The translations under genes and the position numbers were made by a program. Source: Austropuccinia psidii (taxonomy: Eukaryota; Basidiomycota; Pucciniomycetes; Pucciniales; Sphaerophragmiaceae). From it: 64,000 nt of DNA. Position 1 is the first letter of the stretch; every line of letters begins with the position of its first letter. A model generated the notes under the pieces. That model was not told the origin of the DNA and made no database searches. It was given only the letters and a program-made list of their open reading frames with translations. Positions 35,344-47,089 of this stretch are shown here, one piece after another. The DNA is taken from contig JALGQZ010000020.1 in NCBI GenBank assembly GCA_023105745.1, positions 2,528,501 to 2,592,500 on the forward strand, written 5' to 3'.

Positions 35344-37834
35344 TTTTGGGGGCCTGGCTGTGCTTTTTTGATCTTTTTAGACCTTAAAAGTAAGTTCTTT
35401 CACTTAATTCTTTTATGCTGACATTTTGTTTTACCTTTTTAGGCGTAAAAACTCTTGAAAATACATAATATATATCTTATTGTATTCCTTTTTTGAGTGA
35501 TATATGTCTTATATCAAGTTTTATGTATAAATATCATCAATATTATTACGTGGTTAAGAACCACTAATATCTTATTTTTGGCGTGTTTTATATATAAAAA
35601 CACATTAAGCCATCAATACAGTCCAAATTTTTAATTGAATAAGGACACCTCTTACTGTAAAACCAACAGTTGAGGCATGGTGAGGTGTATTGTTAATTCA
35701 ATCACCCTCTTATACAAACCACTTTTATACAGATTATACTTTCTAATTACAAGTTAAACTGTAAGACACTGGTACTGTGGTATTCCATACCTTATTGGCC
35801 CAGTTTCAAGTGAAATTTCATTTATAAGGCTATAAATTGAAGAAATAACAAAGAAAAATAAATAATGAATCAATTATAATAGAGGAATTCAGCAAAAAAA
35901 GTGGATTTAAATTCATCAATATGTATAATCCCATAAGCAAATCCTGGGAAAATGGTCCATTTGATTACAAGAATAACAATAAAATAAGGAATAGAAAAAG
36001 ACAAGCTAGCAAGAATGTTAAATCTACCAGTGAAAGGGGTAATGTAACACTCAAGTTACCCTAGCTCTGCTCTAACTTTGGATGACTCAGCAATTCAGTT
36101 ATTACCTGAGGCTACTTCAATAAGGAATAAATTAAAACTGTATTAAACAAAAGTCACAAGACAGAAAGAAAAAGAAATCAATCAATTTATGCAAGGAAAA
36201 TCCATCAAAACCTTAAATTACACAGCATATCTGTGGAAATACAAGCACAGCCACCTGATAAGCCAGTAAATACAAATTAAAACATAATTTAAGCTAAATG
36301 AAGGAAGATTAAATCTTGTACAGGACAAATAGAATCCCCACAATACACAGCATTCTCCACCTAAAGTTCAAACAATGCACAGACATATGGTGCAATAGCT
36401 GTACAAAATCACCTCATCCCCCCAGAAATGGTGCAATACACCAAACATATGGTGCAATACCTTGAAGAAATGACACCATCTCAAAATTTCTCACCAGAAA
36501 AAACACCTCAGATTACATAATCATACATACAAATGGTGCAATCAACCAAACAAATGGTATCTCACCACTATAAAGAGCTATCCCAGCAAAAAGAAGTGGA
36601 AAATTTTTAAGTCCCTTGTTTTTGAGTGCCTCTATGGAGAGCCCAAATAATATAAATAGTGGGCCTCTCTCCCTCATTGTCTCCTCTTCTCCCCATGAAT
36701 GAATGCATGAATGAATGCAATTAATTATATACCAAGAAGGAGAATAATTATTCATCCCTCACTAGTAGTTCAATATAGTATTATTATTTAAATGGGAATT
36801 ATATATCAAGAAGGGGAATAATTCATCCATCCCTTGCTATTAGGATAATCTAGTTATTTTATTAAAAAGTATTATGGACTTATAAGTTGAATTCATAGTG
36901 ATTTCTAATTAATAGTAGCTAACAGAAGGTCTACTTTATATTATTAATACACCCTATGTTTAAATTATTAGTCCTATAACTATAATACTATCAATAATAC
37001 TCATAATATTATGTTTATCCCCATAATCTTTACATTATAAAGGAAAAATATCCTTATTATATCTTCATATTAAAAAAACCAACTTTACAAATAAATATTA
37101 TTATATAAAAAGCTACTCTTATATTATATTATATTACTCATATATTTAACAAAAATCTACTCTTTATTGGAAAATATCTTACCAATAAATTATTAAAGGT
37201 CTTATTGCTATATTATATTAACAATTAACCTCTCAAACCATTAAGTATTATAAAAGATATAACATCAAATTGACCTTACCTCTTAAAATGTATATTATTC
37301 AAATTATATTAAATCAACCTCTTATACTCTTAAGGTCTTACCCTTAAAATAATCTTATATTATTATTTGAAAACTATATTTTATACTTTTTCAACTTATA
37401 AGCTACTTATCTGATTATTGAATAATTCTGATAGAGACTGCTGAAAGGTCTTCTCTAGTTGTAAAGCCACAATCATAAATATTGATTTGTGAGCTCTGTA
37501 GGAAGGTTGTTTAGTATATTCAGAGGGGAAGCTAAAACACCATTAGCACCCTTGGTTACAGGATTATTCCAGCAATTCAAAACTTTTTACCTGTGATTTC
37601 CCCCTCAAGGACTGCCTTATCCAATCCCACACTAAAAGGAGTTCCACAGTACACAAACAGTATACCAGGCATCTGTAAGCTGTAATTCTGACGTGAAATT
37701 GTTAATTCAATTACACTGTCATTATACAGGGCATATTGTAGTAACATACAAGCCCAGAGGCCATTCTTAGACATGCAAACAGCATTTTAAGAAGTCTTAA
37801 CTGACTATAAGCCCTCTTTTCCTGTTTGATTCAG
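35344..37834 (+). other. Element D leader with inserted LTR-like sequence
   Basis: A 2.5-kb noncoding leader. It opens with TTTTGGGGGCCTGGCTGTGC (primer-site position) and has a strong 5' splice site, TTAAAA/GTAAGT, about 45 bp in (near 35389). It ends with the 3' splice site TTGATTCAG at 37834. The same leader in B and C is only about 0.2-0.5 kb. The excess includes a SINE-like fragment (about 35765-35830) and, between about 36040 and 37560, a foreign LTR-like segment with a TATAAATAG box at 36651; I could not find its target duplication. Confidence 0.5.
36387..36659 (+). promoter_or_regulatory. Promoter-like block: four ATGGTGCAAT repeats and a TATA box
   Basis: ATGGTGCAAT occurs at 36387, 36428, 36449 and 36533, upstream of TATAAATAG at 36651-36659. 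The 65 bp around the TATA box (AAGTCCCTTGTTTTTG..., GGGCCTCTCTC) are about 85 percent identical by eye to 46330-46420. This suggests two LTR copies of one family. Confidence 0.5.
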
Positions 37835-38903
37835 TGGAAGAAAACTACATTCCACTAGAAACCCTGTCACAGGCCAGCACACCAGTGACACCCTCAGAAC
37901 CAGAGGGAAGCAAAGGGAAAGGCAAGAGGCACAGTGAAGGCTTTATCACAGCAAAGAAGTGGACACCAATAGCCACCCAGAGGAGTAGAAAACCACAAAA
38001 CTCTGCTTCAATACAAGGTAAACCAACCTTAACAACTTGTACAGGGAAGATTACCATAATTAACCCAGTTGTAACCTCTAAAGGTAAATTACCCAAATCG
38101 GCAGACAAAAAGTTTGTACAAGGCACAGTAAAAGGTAAATACCCTAAGAACATAAAGTTTTTGACTGCTTGAAAACACTGATATGTCACATGCATACTCC
38201 AGAGACCTTGGCTTCCAAAGGAACCAGCCAGAGGACAGAGAAGGCTTGCCCAGAACCAGAAGACCTGGAAGAGGACACCTTGAACACAGTGGTGGATGGC
38301 AAGACAACGAGGAAGATAATATCAACCCTGCCATTCACACTTAAACTCAACAGAAACCTCAAACCAGAGGACTGGAAAGAAATGGATCAAGTTCTTCAGC
38401 TCCATCAACTCCTCAAAGATTTATTTCAATGGAGCATGGACAACAAGAGGTTCAACCTGGCATCTCACTGGGAAGAACTTGGAGCAAGTTGCCAGAAGAT
38501 CTGTCTCAAAGAGATAGACTTAAAGGACCTTATGATAACCACCAAAGGTTGGAATCCCACCAGGAAGTTCAGAATCCTGGAGGTGAGGGCAAAAAGGATA
38601 AGGGAGAATCAAGCCACTATCCAAGCTATAGAAGAACAGCTGACCCAGACAGGGCACACTCAGATTCCTTCAGGCTCACAAGGAGCAGGCCAAATCAGCT
38701 CTCCAGTGGCTTTTCACCATTCAGAAACCAACAGGTCAGTGGCCAAAAGTCACCATTCTTCACACTCCCAGGAAGTTTCTAGGAGAAGACAAGGACACAA
38801 GGGCAAAAAAAAGACCTCTTTTCCCCAAAGGCAGAGAGAGTCAGAGCCAATGATCCAGAAACTGTTGGACTTGGTGAAGGAAGTACACAAGAACCAGAAG
38901 TAA
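37835..38903 (+). CDS. Element D ORF0 (spliced gag N-part)
   Basis: Exon 1 starts with TG directly after the acceptor at 37834, then E-E-N-Y. Three possible 5' splice sites, each AAG/GTAAA and each in phase 1, lie at 38018, 38084 and 38135. An acceptor at 38202 (ACTCCAG) joins in the right phase to exon 2, 38203-38903. Exon 2 encodes a basic protein with KGWNPTRK, which corresponds to NGWNPLSS in element B, so this is the same protein as ORF0 of B and C. It stops at 38901-38903. The heptamer AAAAAAG at 38807-38813 is in phase, and the -1 frame is open from there into gag. Confidence 0.6.
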
Positions 38904-39607
38904 CTGTAAACCACTTTAGAATCAGTAGTCCCCTTAAAAGAAATATTACCCCCACTCAGATTGAACATAATACTGTCTCACCTGAGAGTAACCTAAACAG
39001 TGATGCACTGTGGTTAAAAATGTCCCAATTTGCTGAGCAAACTCAAAAACAGTTTGCAGAACTTGAAGCAAGCAATGAGAGGATGAAAGCTTTGACAGCC
39101 TCCATGGATAAGATTGTCAAAACCCTTCAAGAAGGACATGCTCAATTGAGCAAAGCCTCTGTAGAAACCAACAGAAGACTGAATCTAGTCTTTGAAGAAC
39201 AACACCACAGCCAAAGGGACAGGGATTGTCTGGATCAGGACATAAACAAACTGTTTAATGTCTACCATAACATGAAGCCCCAACCACAAGGCCATTTTAT
39301 GGATAATCCATATTACCAAGATGACATAAAACCAGATTCCATGTTGGTTAGTAAAGCAAGATCTCCATCACAATACCAGGATGGAGATAATATGTCTTAT
39401 ACTGAAAAGGAAGCCTTGAAGCAGCTTCCTGAGGCCTCAAGCTGGCCCAAATTCTCTGGAACTGGAGAGTATGATCATATGGAACTCATAGATTATATTG
39501 ATGGACTCTTAATTGATGTACCAAGCATACCAGAATACTGGGTTACTGCTAGACTTAATACAGCATTTAAAGGACATGCTAGTATATGGTACACAGAAAT
39601 GAAATAA
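38813..39607 (+). CDS. Element D gag, first part (-1 frame)
   Basis: Open in the -1 frame from within ORF0 to a stop at 39605-39607. It contains a helical region and the start of the gag domain (WPKFSGTGEYDHMELIDYI). No ATG occurs before 39020, so if 39020 is not used as a start, entry by frameshift is required. Confidence 0.6.
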   Translation, partial: DLFSPKAERVRANDPETVGLGEGSTQEPEVTVNHFRISSPLKRNITPTQIEHNTVSPESNLNSDALWLKMSQFAEQTQKQFAELEASNERMKALTASMDKIVKTLQEGHAQLSKASVETNRRLNLVFEEQHHSQRDRDCLDQDINKLFNVYHNMKPQPQGHFMDNPYYQDDIKPDSMLVSKARSPSQYQDGDNMSYTEKEALKQLPEASSWPKFSGTGEYDHMELIDYIDGLLIDVPSIPEYWVTARLNTAFKGHASIWYTEMK

Positions 39608-40453
39608 ATCCATGGCAGAAGAAGCTGGCCATGGTGGAAGAGTCAAATTATCCAAAAATACAGCAATGGTACTTGGATATGGCAGAAGACCATGTCATTT
39701 TAAAGTGACTAATACTCTGTGGACAAATATCCATATTAGTGGTGTCTCAGACAGTCTAAGAGACTCAAAGCCATTGATCCTCAAATGAACACCCAAATGA
39801 GGAATCACAAACTTCTGAAACAACTGCCAGGAGAACTAGAGCATGCAGTAAAATGCAGATGCAACCACAATTGCACTTTAGATGACATTGCCAATACCCT
39901 ACAAGAGGTAAGGAAAAGAACTAATATAGGGAAATTCACCCCATATAAAAGCAGTGGTTTCAAAGAGAAACAAACTTTCAGGGTAGAGTTTAAAGACAAA
40001 CCCAAAGAAAGAGTGGCAGAAATGGCAAAGAAGAAAAATTCTTGGCACAATTGTGGTTCAACAGACCACTATTCCAACAACTCTCCAAAGGCAAAGAAAA
40101 AAATCTTTGCCATTGAGAAAGTCCCAGATGAGGAATCCCCAACAGAGGATTCTGAATCAGACTCTATGGGGGATGCCATCAGAGAACAATCTGATGATGA
40201 CCAAGACCCCAGAGAAGAATTCCTAGTGGAATACCAAGAGGAAACCCGACTAGAAATCCAGGACATACAGTTGGAAGCAGGCATGCCACAAGACACTGCC
40301 AACAAGAGCTTGTGCAAACACACACAAGATGCACAAACATTCCTAGTCACACCAACCAAAGGAGTGGCTTATATACATGGAACAGCCACAAAGATGACTG
40401 TCTGTATTGAAAATGCTCAACATATATTGATCATTGATAGTGGAGCACACTGA
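39608..40453 (+). pseudogene. Element D gag end, degenerate knuckle, protease start
   Basis: After a damaged stretch (39608-39784) the frame reopens at 39785. The zinc knuckle has lost its first and last cysteines (WHNCGSTDHYSNNS). After an acidic linker comes the protease active site DSGAH (Asp codon at 40436-40438), followed at once by a TGA (40451-40453). Confidence 0.8.
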
Positions 40454-42313
40454 TCAAAAGTGGCCAAAAATTATCTGGACAACCACTTCCCAAACTGGAA
40501 AAAACAGCTCTTGCCCACCAAGGCAAAGAACTTTAAAAGTGCATCAGGGAAGATGACTTCCATTGGGACAATTATCAAAGAGATAATTATACCCCATAGG
40601 AAAGGTAACATCAGACTCAACCCAGAGTTTGTAGTGCTTGATGATGCCCACATCCAAGGGTTCCTACTGGGAACAGATTACCAGAGGAAGTATGGCATTG
40701 ATATTTACAACAGTAAAAACAGGCATATTACAATTGGTACCAACAAGGAAAAGAAATTTTCACTTGATATATACCAAGTTTCTACCCATGACCCACTGGA
40801 AGAGCTACTGAATGAATTCAGAGAGGGCCAGTTTAGCACTACCCTCACCAGTAAGCAAAAACTAAGCTTACTGAAAATGCTGAGAAAAAATAGACCAGCA
40901 TTTGCCATTGGTGAAAAACCATTAGGCAAATTTAAAGGCCATGCTATAGAACTATATGTGAATGTGGAAAGACCATATCCACCTATGCTCAGGAGACCTC
41001 CATACCCAGCAAGTCTGAAAACCAGGAAGGAAATTGAGAAACGCATCAATGAACTCCTGGAAATGGATGTCATCAGAAAGATTGGACACAATGAAATAGT
41101 GGAAATCACCACTCCTGTCCTAATCACCTGGCATGATGGCAAGTCTAGGTTGTGTGGAGACTTCAGAGCCCTGAACAACTACACAAAAGGAGACAGGTAC
41201 CCTATACCCAGGATACATCATTCCTTAGACAAACTGCCTAAAGCCAAATACAAAACCAAAATGGATTGTATGAAAGGCTTTCACCAGAATGGAGTCAAAC
41301 CAAACTCCATGAAGTTGCTCAGAATCATATGCCATATGGGTATATATGAGTACACCAGGATGCCATTTGGAATCAAGAATGCATCAGCCCACTTCCAAAG
41401 GATGATGGACACAATATTTCAAGAAGAAATATTGGAAGGCTGGATGGTAGTATATATTGATGACATCATTATATACTCAGAGACATGGGAAGACCATGTA
41501 CAATACATAGACAGAGTGCTAAGTAAATGTACACCCATCAATCTGAAAATTTCCCTTAAAAAGTGTAATTGTGGCCAAAAAGAGCTACTAGCTCTAGGAC
41601 ATAAAGTCTCAGGTCTTAGTCTGGCAATTGACCGGAAAAAATTAGCAGCAGTACTGCAAAAGCCAGTACCAAGAAACATCAAAGAGATGCAATCTTTCCT
41701 TGGGTTTGCTAGCTACTATAGAAACCACATCAAAGATTTTGCCCACATAACTAGTAGCTTATACAAGTTATGTTCAAAAGATGTAGTATTTGAAATCACC
41801 AAGGAAAGAAGGGATGCATATGAGAATATCAAATATGAACTCACAAATGCACCTGTGCTCATCTTGCCTGACTTTGAACTACCTTTCAAGTTATACATAG
41901 ATGCAGCATGTAGCCAAGGCTTAGGAGCAGCCCTTCACCAGAGACAAATTGTGGATGGTGAACCAAGAGAGGGAGTAATATGCTACATCTCTATGCTTCT
42001 GGAAGATTCAGAAGCCAGGTATGGGGCAACCAAGACAGAATGTCTATGCCTAGTCTGGGCTCTAGAGACACTCCATTATTATTTGGAGGGTGCAGTCTTT
42101 GAAGTCTACAAAGACTGCACAGCCTTGAAGTACTTACTAAACATGAAGACTACAAATAGACACATGCTGAGATGGCAAATAGCCATCCAGGAGTATAGAG
42201 GGAACATGACCATCATAAACAAAGAAGGTAAAAGCAATACCAATGCAGATGGCCTCAGAAGATGGCCATTGGATAACGTCAAAAGTAACCCAGCTTATGA
42301 CCCTGAAGTTTGA
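40454..42313 (+). pseudogene. Element D pol: protease end, RT, RNase H
   Basis: Same frame as the preceding part, open for 617 codons. It has the protease C-part, RT with intact YIDD at 41453-41464 and the block [16 protein letters not shown], then RNase H ([23 protein letters not shown]). It is the longest clean pol segment of this element. It cannot be made from an uninterrupted frame, since stops precede and follow it. Confidence 0.85.
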
Positions 42314-44035
42314 GCCAAGACACCTATCCATTTCATGGAGATAGATAGGAATAAGAACGTCAGATTCTCTGAATGGGCACCAGAAAGTGGTACCCTGGAC
42401 AGTGGAAACAATGATTCAGAATGGCCAGAAACTCCCATACTGGGAATAAGCTCCTCAGAACTGCACAATGAATTTTTTAGTGCAGTACTAAAGTCTTATT
42501 CCAAACACCAACAGTGTAGCATATTACTTCAGCTACTTCAGCGAAGGTACAGGAGTCCAGAACTGGAATCCCAGCTGGAAGAACCCTGGTTGAGGGCCTA
42601 TAAGGATAACAAGTTCTTCCTTATAGAAGGCCTGCTCTACCACAGAGAAAAACACACAAGTGCACTCACAGCGGTAGACAGGGACCACATCTCTCTGATC
42701 CTGCAAGAATGACATGACTTGCCCTACATGGGACACATGAGTGAAGACAGGACCAAAGAGAGGGTAGCAAGCACAGCTTGGTGGCCCAAGTGGGAACAAG
42801 AGTTGAGTGAATACATCAACACTTGTGAAAGATTCCAGAAGGCAAATAGGAAACATGGGAAGAAGTATGGATTACTTAAAAATATAGAAGAACCCAAACA
42901 CCCATGGGAAACCATCAATATGGACTGGGTTACAGGACTTGTCCCAGGACGCAATGAAAACTACAATGCCTTTTTAATCATAGTTGATAGGTTCAGCAAG
43001 AGTATTAGGTGGCTACCATGTCATAAAGAGGACACAGCTATGGATACTGCTCTGTTATTCTGGAATATACATCATATCTACCTGTTGAGTCCTTAAGATC
43101 ATCATTAGTGATAGGGACCCAAAATTCACATCTGAATTTTGGACCAACTTTTATGACATGCTTGGAACCAAGCTTTGATTTTCCACAGCATACCATCCAC
43201 AAACAGATGGGCTAGCTGAAAGGATGACCAGACAATGGAGGACACCCTTAGAAGGTTCTGGGCCTATGGCATGGAATACAAGGACCATGAAGGATACACC
43301 CATGACTGGGTTACCCTTCTACCAGCAGTCCAACTGGCTTATAATACAAGTCAGAACTCTACCACAGGAAAAACACCTGCACTGGTAGAAAAAGGGTGGA
43401 ATTCCCTTTTACCTGTGGACCATTTGAAGAAAAACTTTCTAACCATCCACCCTACAGCCAAAGACTTCCATGAAATGTGGAAGAGGGCTTGTGACACAGC
43501 TTGGAAATGCATAGCTGAGGAAAAGGGGTATAATAAGCAGAGGTGGGACAAGTCACACATGGAACCTGACTTCAAAGAAGGGGACCAGGTGCTGTTGTCT
43601 ACACTAAACTTTAAGAATCTCAAAGGACCTAAGAAGATGAGATACTCATTTGTAGGGCCCTTTACTATCAATAATTTGGTAAGGAAGGATGCAGTGGAGG
43701 TCAAACTCACAGAGGAGTTTTCCAGGAAACACCCAGTGTTTCCAGTGAGTTTTGTCAAATCATACTTCCAAACAGAGGTGGGTAAATTCCCCTCCAGGAA
43801 GAAGAACCCCACACCACCAGAGATAGTGGAGATGGAAGACTCCCCTGGACCAGTGAAGAAAATCATCAGGGCCAGGAAGATCAGACTTAACAGTAGGGAT
43901 CAGAGACAATACTTAGTCAGATTCAAGAACCAAACAGCTGATAAAGACAAATGGTTGGCAGAGGATGCCATACCATATGGGAACCTTTATTTAAAAGAAT
44001 TCAGAGCCTCTAGGAGGACTGAAAAGTCTCATTAA
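42314..44035 (+). pseudogene. Element D integrase and chromodomain-like tail
   Basis: Integrase in pieces: a stop at 42710-42712 falls within the HHCC zinc region. The catalytic Asp of NMDWVTG (about 42921) and DRFSKS are clear. The stretch 43083-43235, which covers SDRDPKF and the Glu, carries stops and a frame change. The C-terminal part 43235-44035 is open and ends with a GPF module (KGPKKMRYSFVGPF) and a chromodomain-like tail (QYLVRFKN). Confidence 0.85.
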
Positions 44036-44062
44036 TGATGAGCCTTTTTTAGAGGGAGGGTA

Positions 44063-45496
44063 TGTCAGCCTGTGACTCAAACCAAGAGCACAAGCATGAC
44101 AGCCAAATACCATAAACCAATGGTATAGCCCAGATACCACCAAAACATGGAGCTGAGCCAAATATGCTCAAAAAGTATCAAAAGAAAGAGGAAACTCACC
44201 CCTTTCCAAATATACAAGTCCCATCATCATAGGACAAAGAATAACAAAGTTATTCCTGCTCAAAGTTGTTGCTGAGCATAATCCTTAATTTTCACCTCTC
44301 ATCTGAAATACAGAGTAAGAGACCTAGCCACATCAAATGGATATTTAGAATGAATCTCTAATCCAGGGATATCCACTGGTACCAACCAAACTGAGCTAGC
44401 ACCAGTATTACAGAAGTTATGGTCAAATTCAGGCCAAATAAGGGTGAATAAAATATTCACCTCTCATCTAACTTTTACAGTTTTAGTGTGAGATACTTAA
44501 AGTGGGGTCTTCTTAGAAAGAGAACAATCAGGACTATCTGATGGCGCCATCCATTTCCCCATATCTCACCTAGAACAAAGGTTATGAAGCAAACAAGCCC
44601 AATACAGCTTCTTGCCTAAAACATGCATATGTACAAAAATCTTGTACATGGGATAACTTTGCTATGGCTAATGATAACCATACCAAATAAGGTACCATTG
44701 TGTAGATAACATACAGGGATACACACTGAATTAATTTTGAGGTTGATATCTTCAGAACTGACAAAGTATGGCTGTGTTAAAGTCAAAATCCCACAGTTTG
44801 GCCAATACAGCCTTACCATGGGATAATATCCCATAAACATGATTATGAGGTGTCAAACTGACAAAGAAGCTTGTTTTTACTTCAATACCTCATAGTTCAT
44901 TTGATACTGGTGTCCCATACCAGTTCTGCATGGAATTCTATGCGTCATACACATCAGAAGCAAGCTGTGTGGTCCCCAGATGAAAATTTTCACCCTGTAT
45001 TGGTGAAAACTGCCCAGATGTGGTTTGAAAACCACATCTGAGCCCAATACAGGCTATACAGGCCTTTTGCAAGCCACAAGCCTGTCTTAGAGAGTGAAAA
45101 TCTTCACTTCCTCTATGTGGAAAGGTCTAGCAGCCTTTCCACCCCATTTCAGGATAAAAAGGGGCCTTTTCACAGACAGAAAAGGTTTCCTCATCCTGCT
45201 CTTGAATTCCTACATAGTATAACTGTCAAAAACAGTTCTAATCTTGGAAAATAAACAGGTATACCTCTAATTTTAAGTATTGTAGACTTTATTATTGTAA
45301 TCCAACGGGTAAAGCTACACCAAGGGTTTTCAATAGCGCTCACCACCACTATTCTTCAATAGTAAAACCCTTTTGTTTAATAATAAACCATCATTATACT
45401 TTAGTACCCTTACTTTTAGTATTTATAAACATGTCACAGGCATATTTGAAGTTGTAATTAGCCCACTTACACCTTCATAAGAGACTCATCCTGACA
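44063..45496 (+). repeat. Element D 3' LTR
   Basis: 1434 bp, preceded by the purine tract TTTTTTAGAGGGAGGGTA. Compared with the 5' LTR it has about 18 extra bp near 45062 and about 40 extra bp near 45215. Confidence 0.92.
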
Positions 45497-45720
45497 AAAA
45501 TAATATAAATAATATAAAACAATATAAAATCATAAAAATATTATATAATAATATATATAAAATGATAACAAATAATATAAAATAATATTAAATCATATGA
45601 AATAATATGAAATAATATGAAATAATATGAAATAATATAAAATAATATCAAAGAATATAAGATAATATAAAATAATATAAAATAATATAACATAATATTA
45701 AATAATAAAAAATGATAAAA
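45497..45720. repeat. 10-bp minisatellite, right part
   Basis: Degenerate AAAATAATAT-type units continuing the array at 33801-33966 after element D. The GAAATAATAT variant is repeated four times (about 45598-45640). Confidence 0.85.
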
Positions 45721-46213
45721 AATGCTGATCTTAAAAGATTATACCTAAGTTTAGCAGTCTGAAATCATTTCACCATTAGACTATAAATAAAATTTAACCT
45801 AAGTTATATGTTTGCTCAAAGCCATGGGACCAAAATTGAGAAAGATCTCATGGATTTAGTAAAAAACATAGATATCCTTAGAGGGATAGTCGCTAAACTC
45901 ACCATGAGAATATGCTTATAATATGAATACTAAAATTGCATATTTATTCAACTTAAAGAAAATTCACAGAATAACTTAATACCAATCTATAACTTTACAG
46001 TAATACTTACCTCTTATTCATATTTCCATAAGTACTATACATCTGAGAGAACTATAGACTTGTATATGCCTAACATTATGAGTATACAAATTCATACCTT
46101 TATATAAAAGACCATAGTCATTACATAATTCCATACCTTGACCATAGTGCATATTCAACTTTGCCAATGACTTTTCAGAATCACAAAACAGCCTAAAGTC
46201 ACCAACTCGACAT

Positions 46214-46405
46214 CTGACTGGTCAGAATTGGAAATAATTCAAATTGCATACTTTAGATCAATCTGATTGGTCAGAAAGCCTAATTGACATGATGGCTCAA
46301 TCTGATTGGTCAGAAAACACCACACCAAAAATGACTCAAACTTGGAAAAATTCCAAGTCCCTTGTTTTTGGAAGGCTCTATGGAGGACCCAAAAGGTATA
46401 AATAG
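46214..46405 (+). promoter_or_regulatory. Promoter-like block: three palindromic CCAAT-type sites and a TATA box
   Basis: CTGATTGGTCAG (first copy CTGACTGGTCAG) at 46214, 46263 and 46302, each a CTGA/TCAG palindrome around the inverted CCAAT core TTGG, followed by TATAAATAG at 46397-46405. It is probably the promoter of a decayed LTR related to that at 36651. The flanks, 45721-46213 and 46406-47089, are AT-rich with no gene seen. Confidence 0.5.
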
Positions 46406-47089
46406 AGGGCCTCTCTCTGACATTTCCCCCCATGCTTCTGATTCAGAAATTCTTTTTGAAAATCAATCCATTCCTTCTCTAGTAGGATAATCTAGTATTA
46501 TATTGAATATCTTATAAAGTTTTTATATTATGAATTATTAATGCAAGATATTTATAATATTAATGAAAGAGTTTAATATTAATTAAATAGTCTTACCATT
46601 ATAGTATTATTGTATTAGTGTTGAAAGATATTATCAATAGTGATCTTATTAGAATCCCTTATAATCAATTATCATAGAAAGGAAACACCCTTATATTATT
46701 ATATTACCCTTGTCCATAAATTTAAACCCTTATAGCTATCTGATATTAAATGTATATTAATACTTGTATTAGGGGGGTCAAGCTCTTATGTGCATAACCT
46801 CATTTTGTTTGGGTTATGACCTAGCTCATCAACTTAAAATTAATAGATTACTACCTTGGTCAAGAAAATTAAAAGATAATTTTTTTCACATGACTAACCA
46901 TGATTAATACAAAAAAATTGAAAAATTATTTTGAAAAACTAAAAATAACAGATGTGATCAAAGATTTACTCTTGATCAGAAGAAAAATATTGTTTTTGTT
47001 TTATTCTTAATTAAATAGATCCCTTTTTCAATTCAAAAAATTCCTAAACTATCAACTTGGAAACAAACCATCAAAGCTTTATTTTGACT

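Larger units (their letters stand above)
33967..45496 (+). mobile_element. Element D: Ty3/gypsy element, full length but decayed
   Basis: LTRs at 33967-35343 and 44063-45496 start TGTCAGCCTG and end CATCCTGACA. The target duplication AAAAT (33962-33966, 45497-45501) is inside the minisatellite. It has the same plan as B and C: TGGGGGCC block, spliced ORF0, gag, protease, RT, RNase H, integrase and chromodomain-like tail, but with a 2.5-kb leader and stops in gag, protease and integrase. The LTRs differ by substitutions and two indels (about 18 and 40 bp), so it is older than element B. Confidence 0.93.

Noticed and set aside
36043..37560. A complete solo LTR in the element D leader starting TGTAACACTC
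   Set aside because: The left flank GGTAA has no partner at a plausible right end, so only the promoter-like core is annotated.
45190..45250. The extra 40 bp in the element D 3' LTR as an intron lost from the 5' LTR
   Set aside because: It begins and ends near GT and AG, but removing it does not leave the sequence seen in the 5' LTR, so an ordinary indel is likelier.
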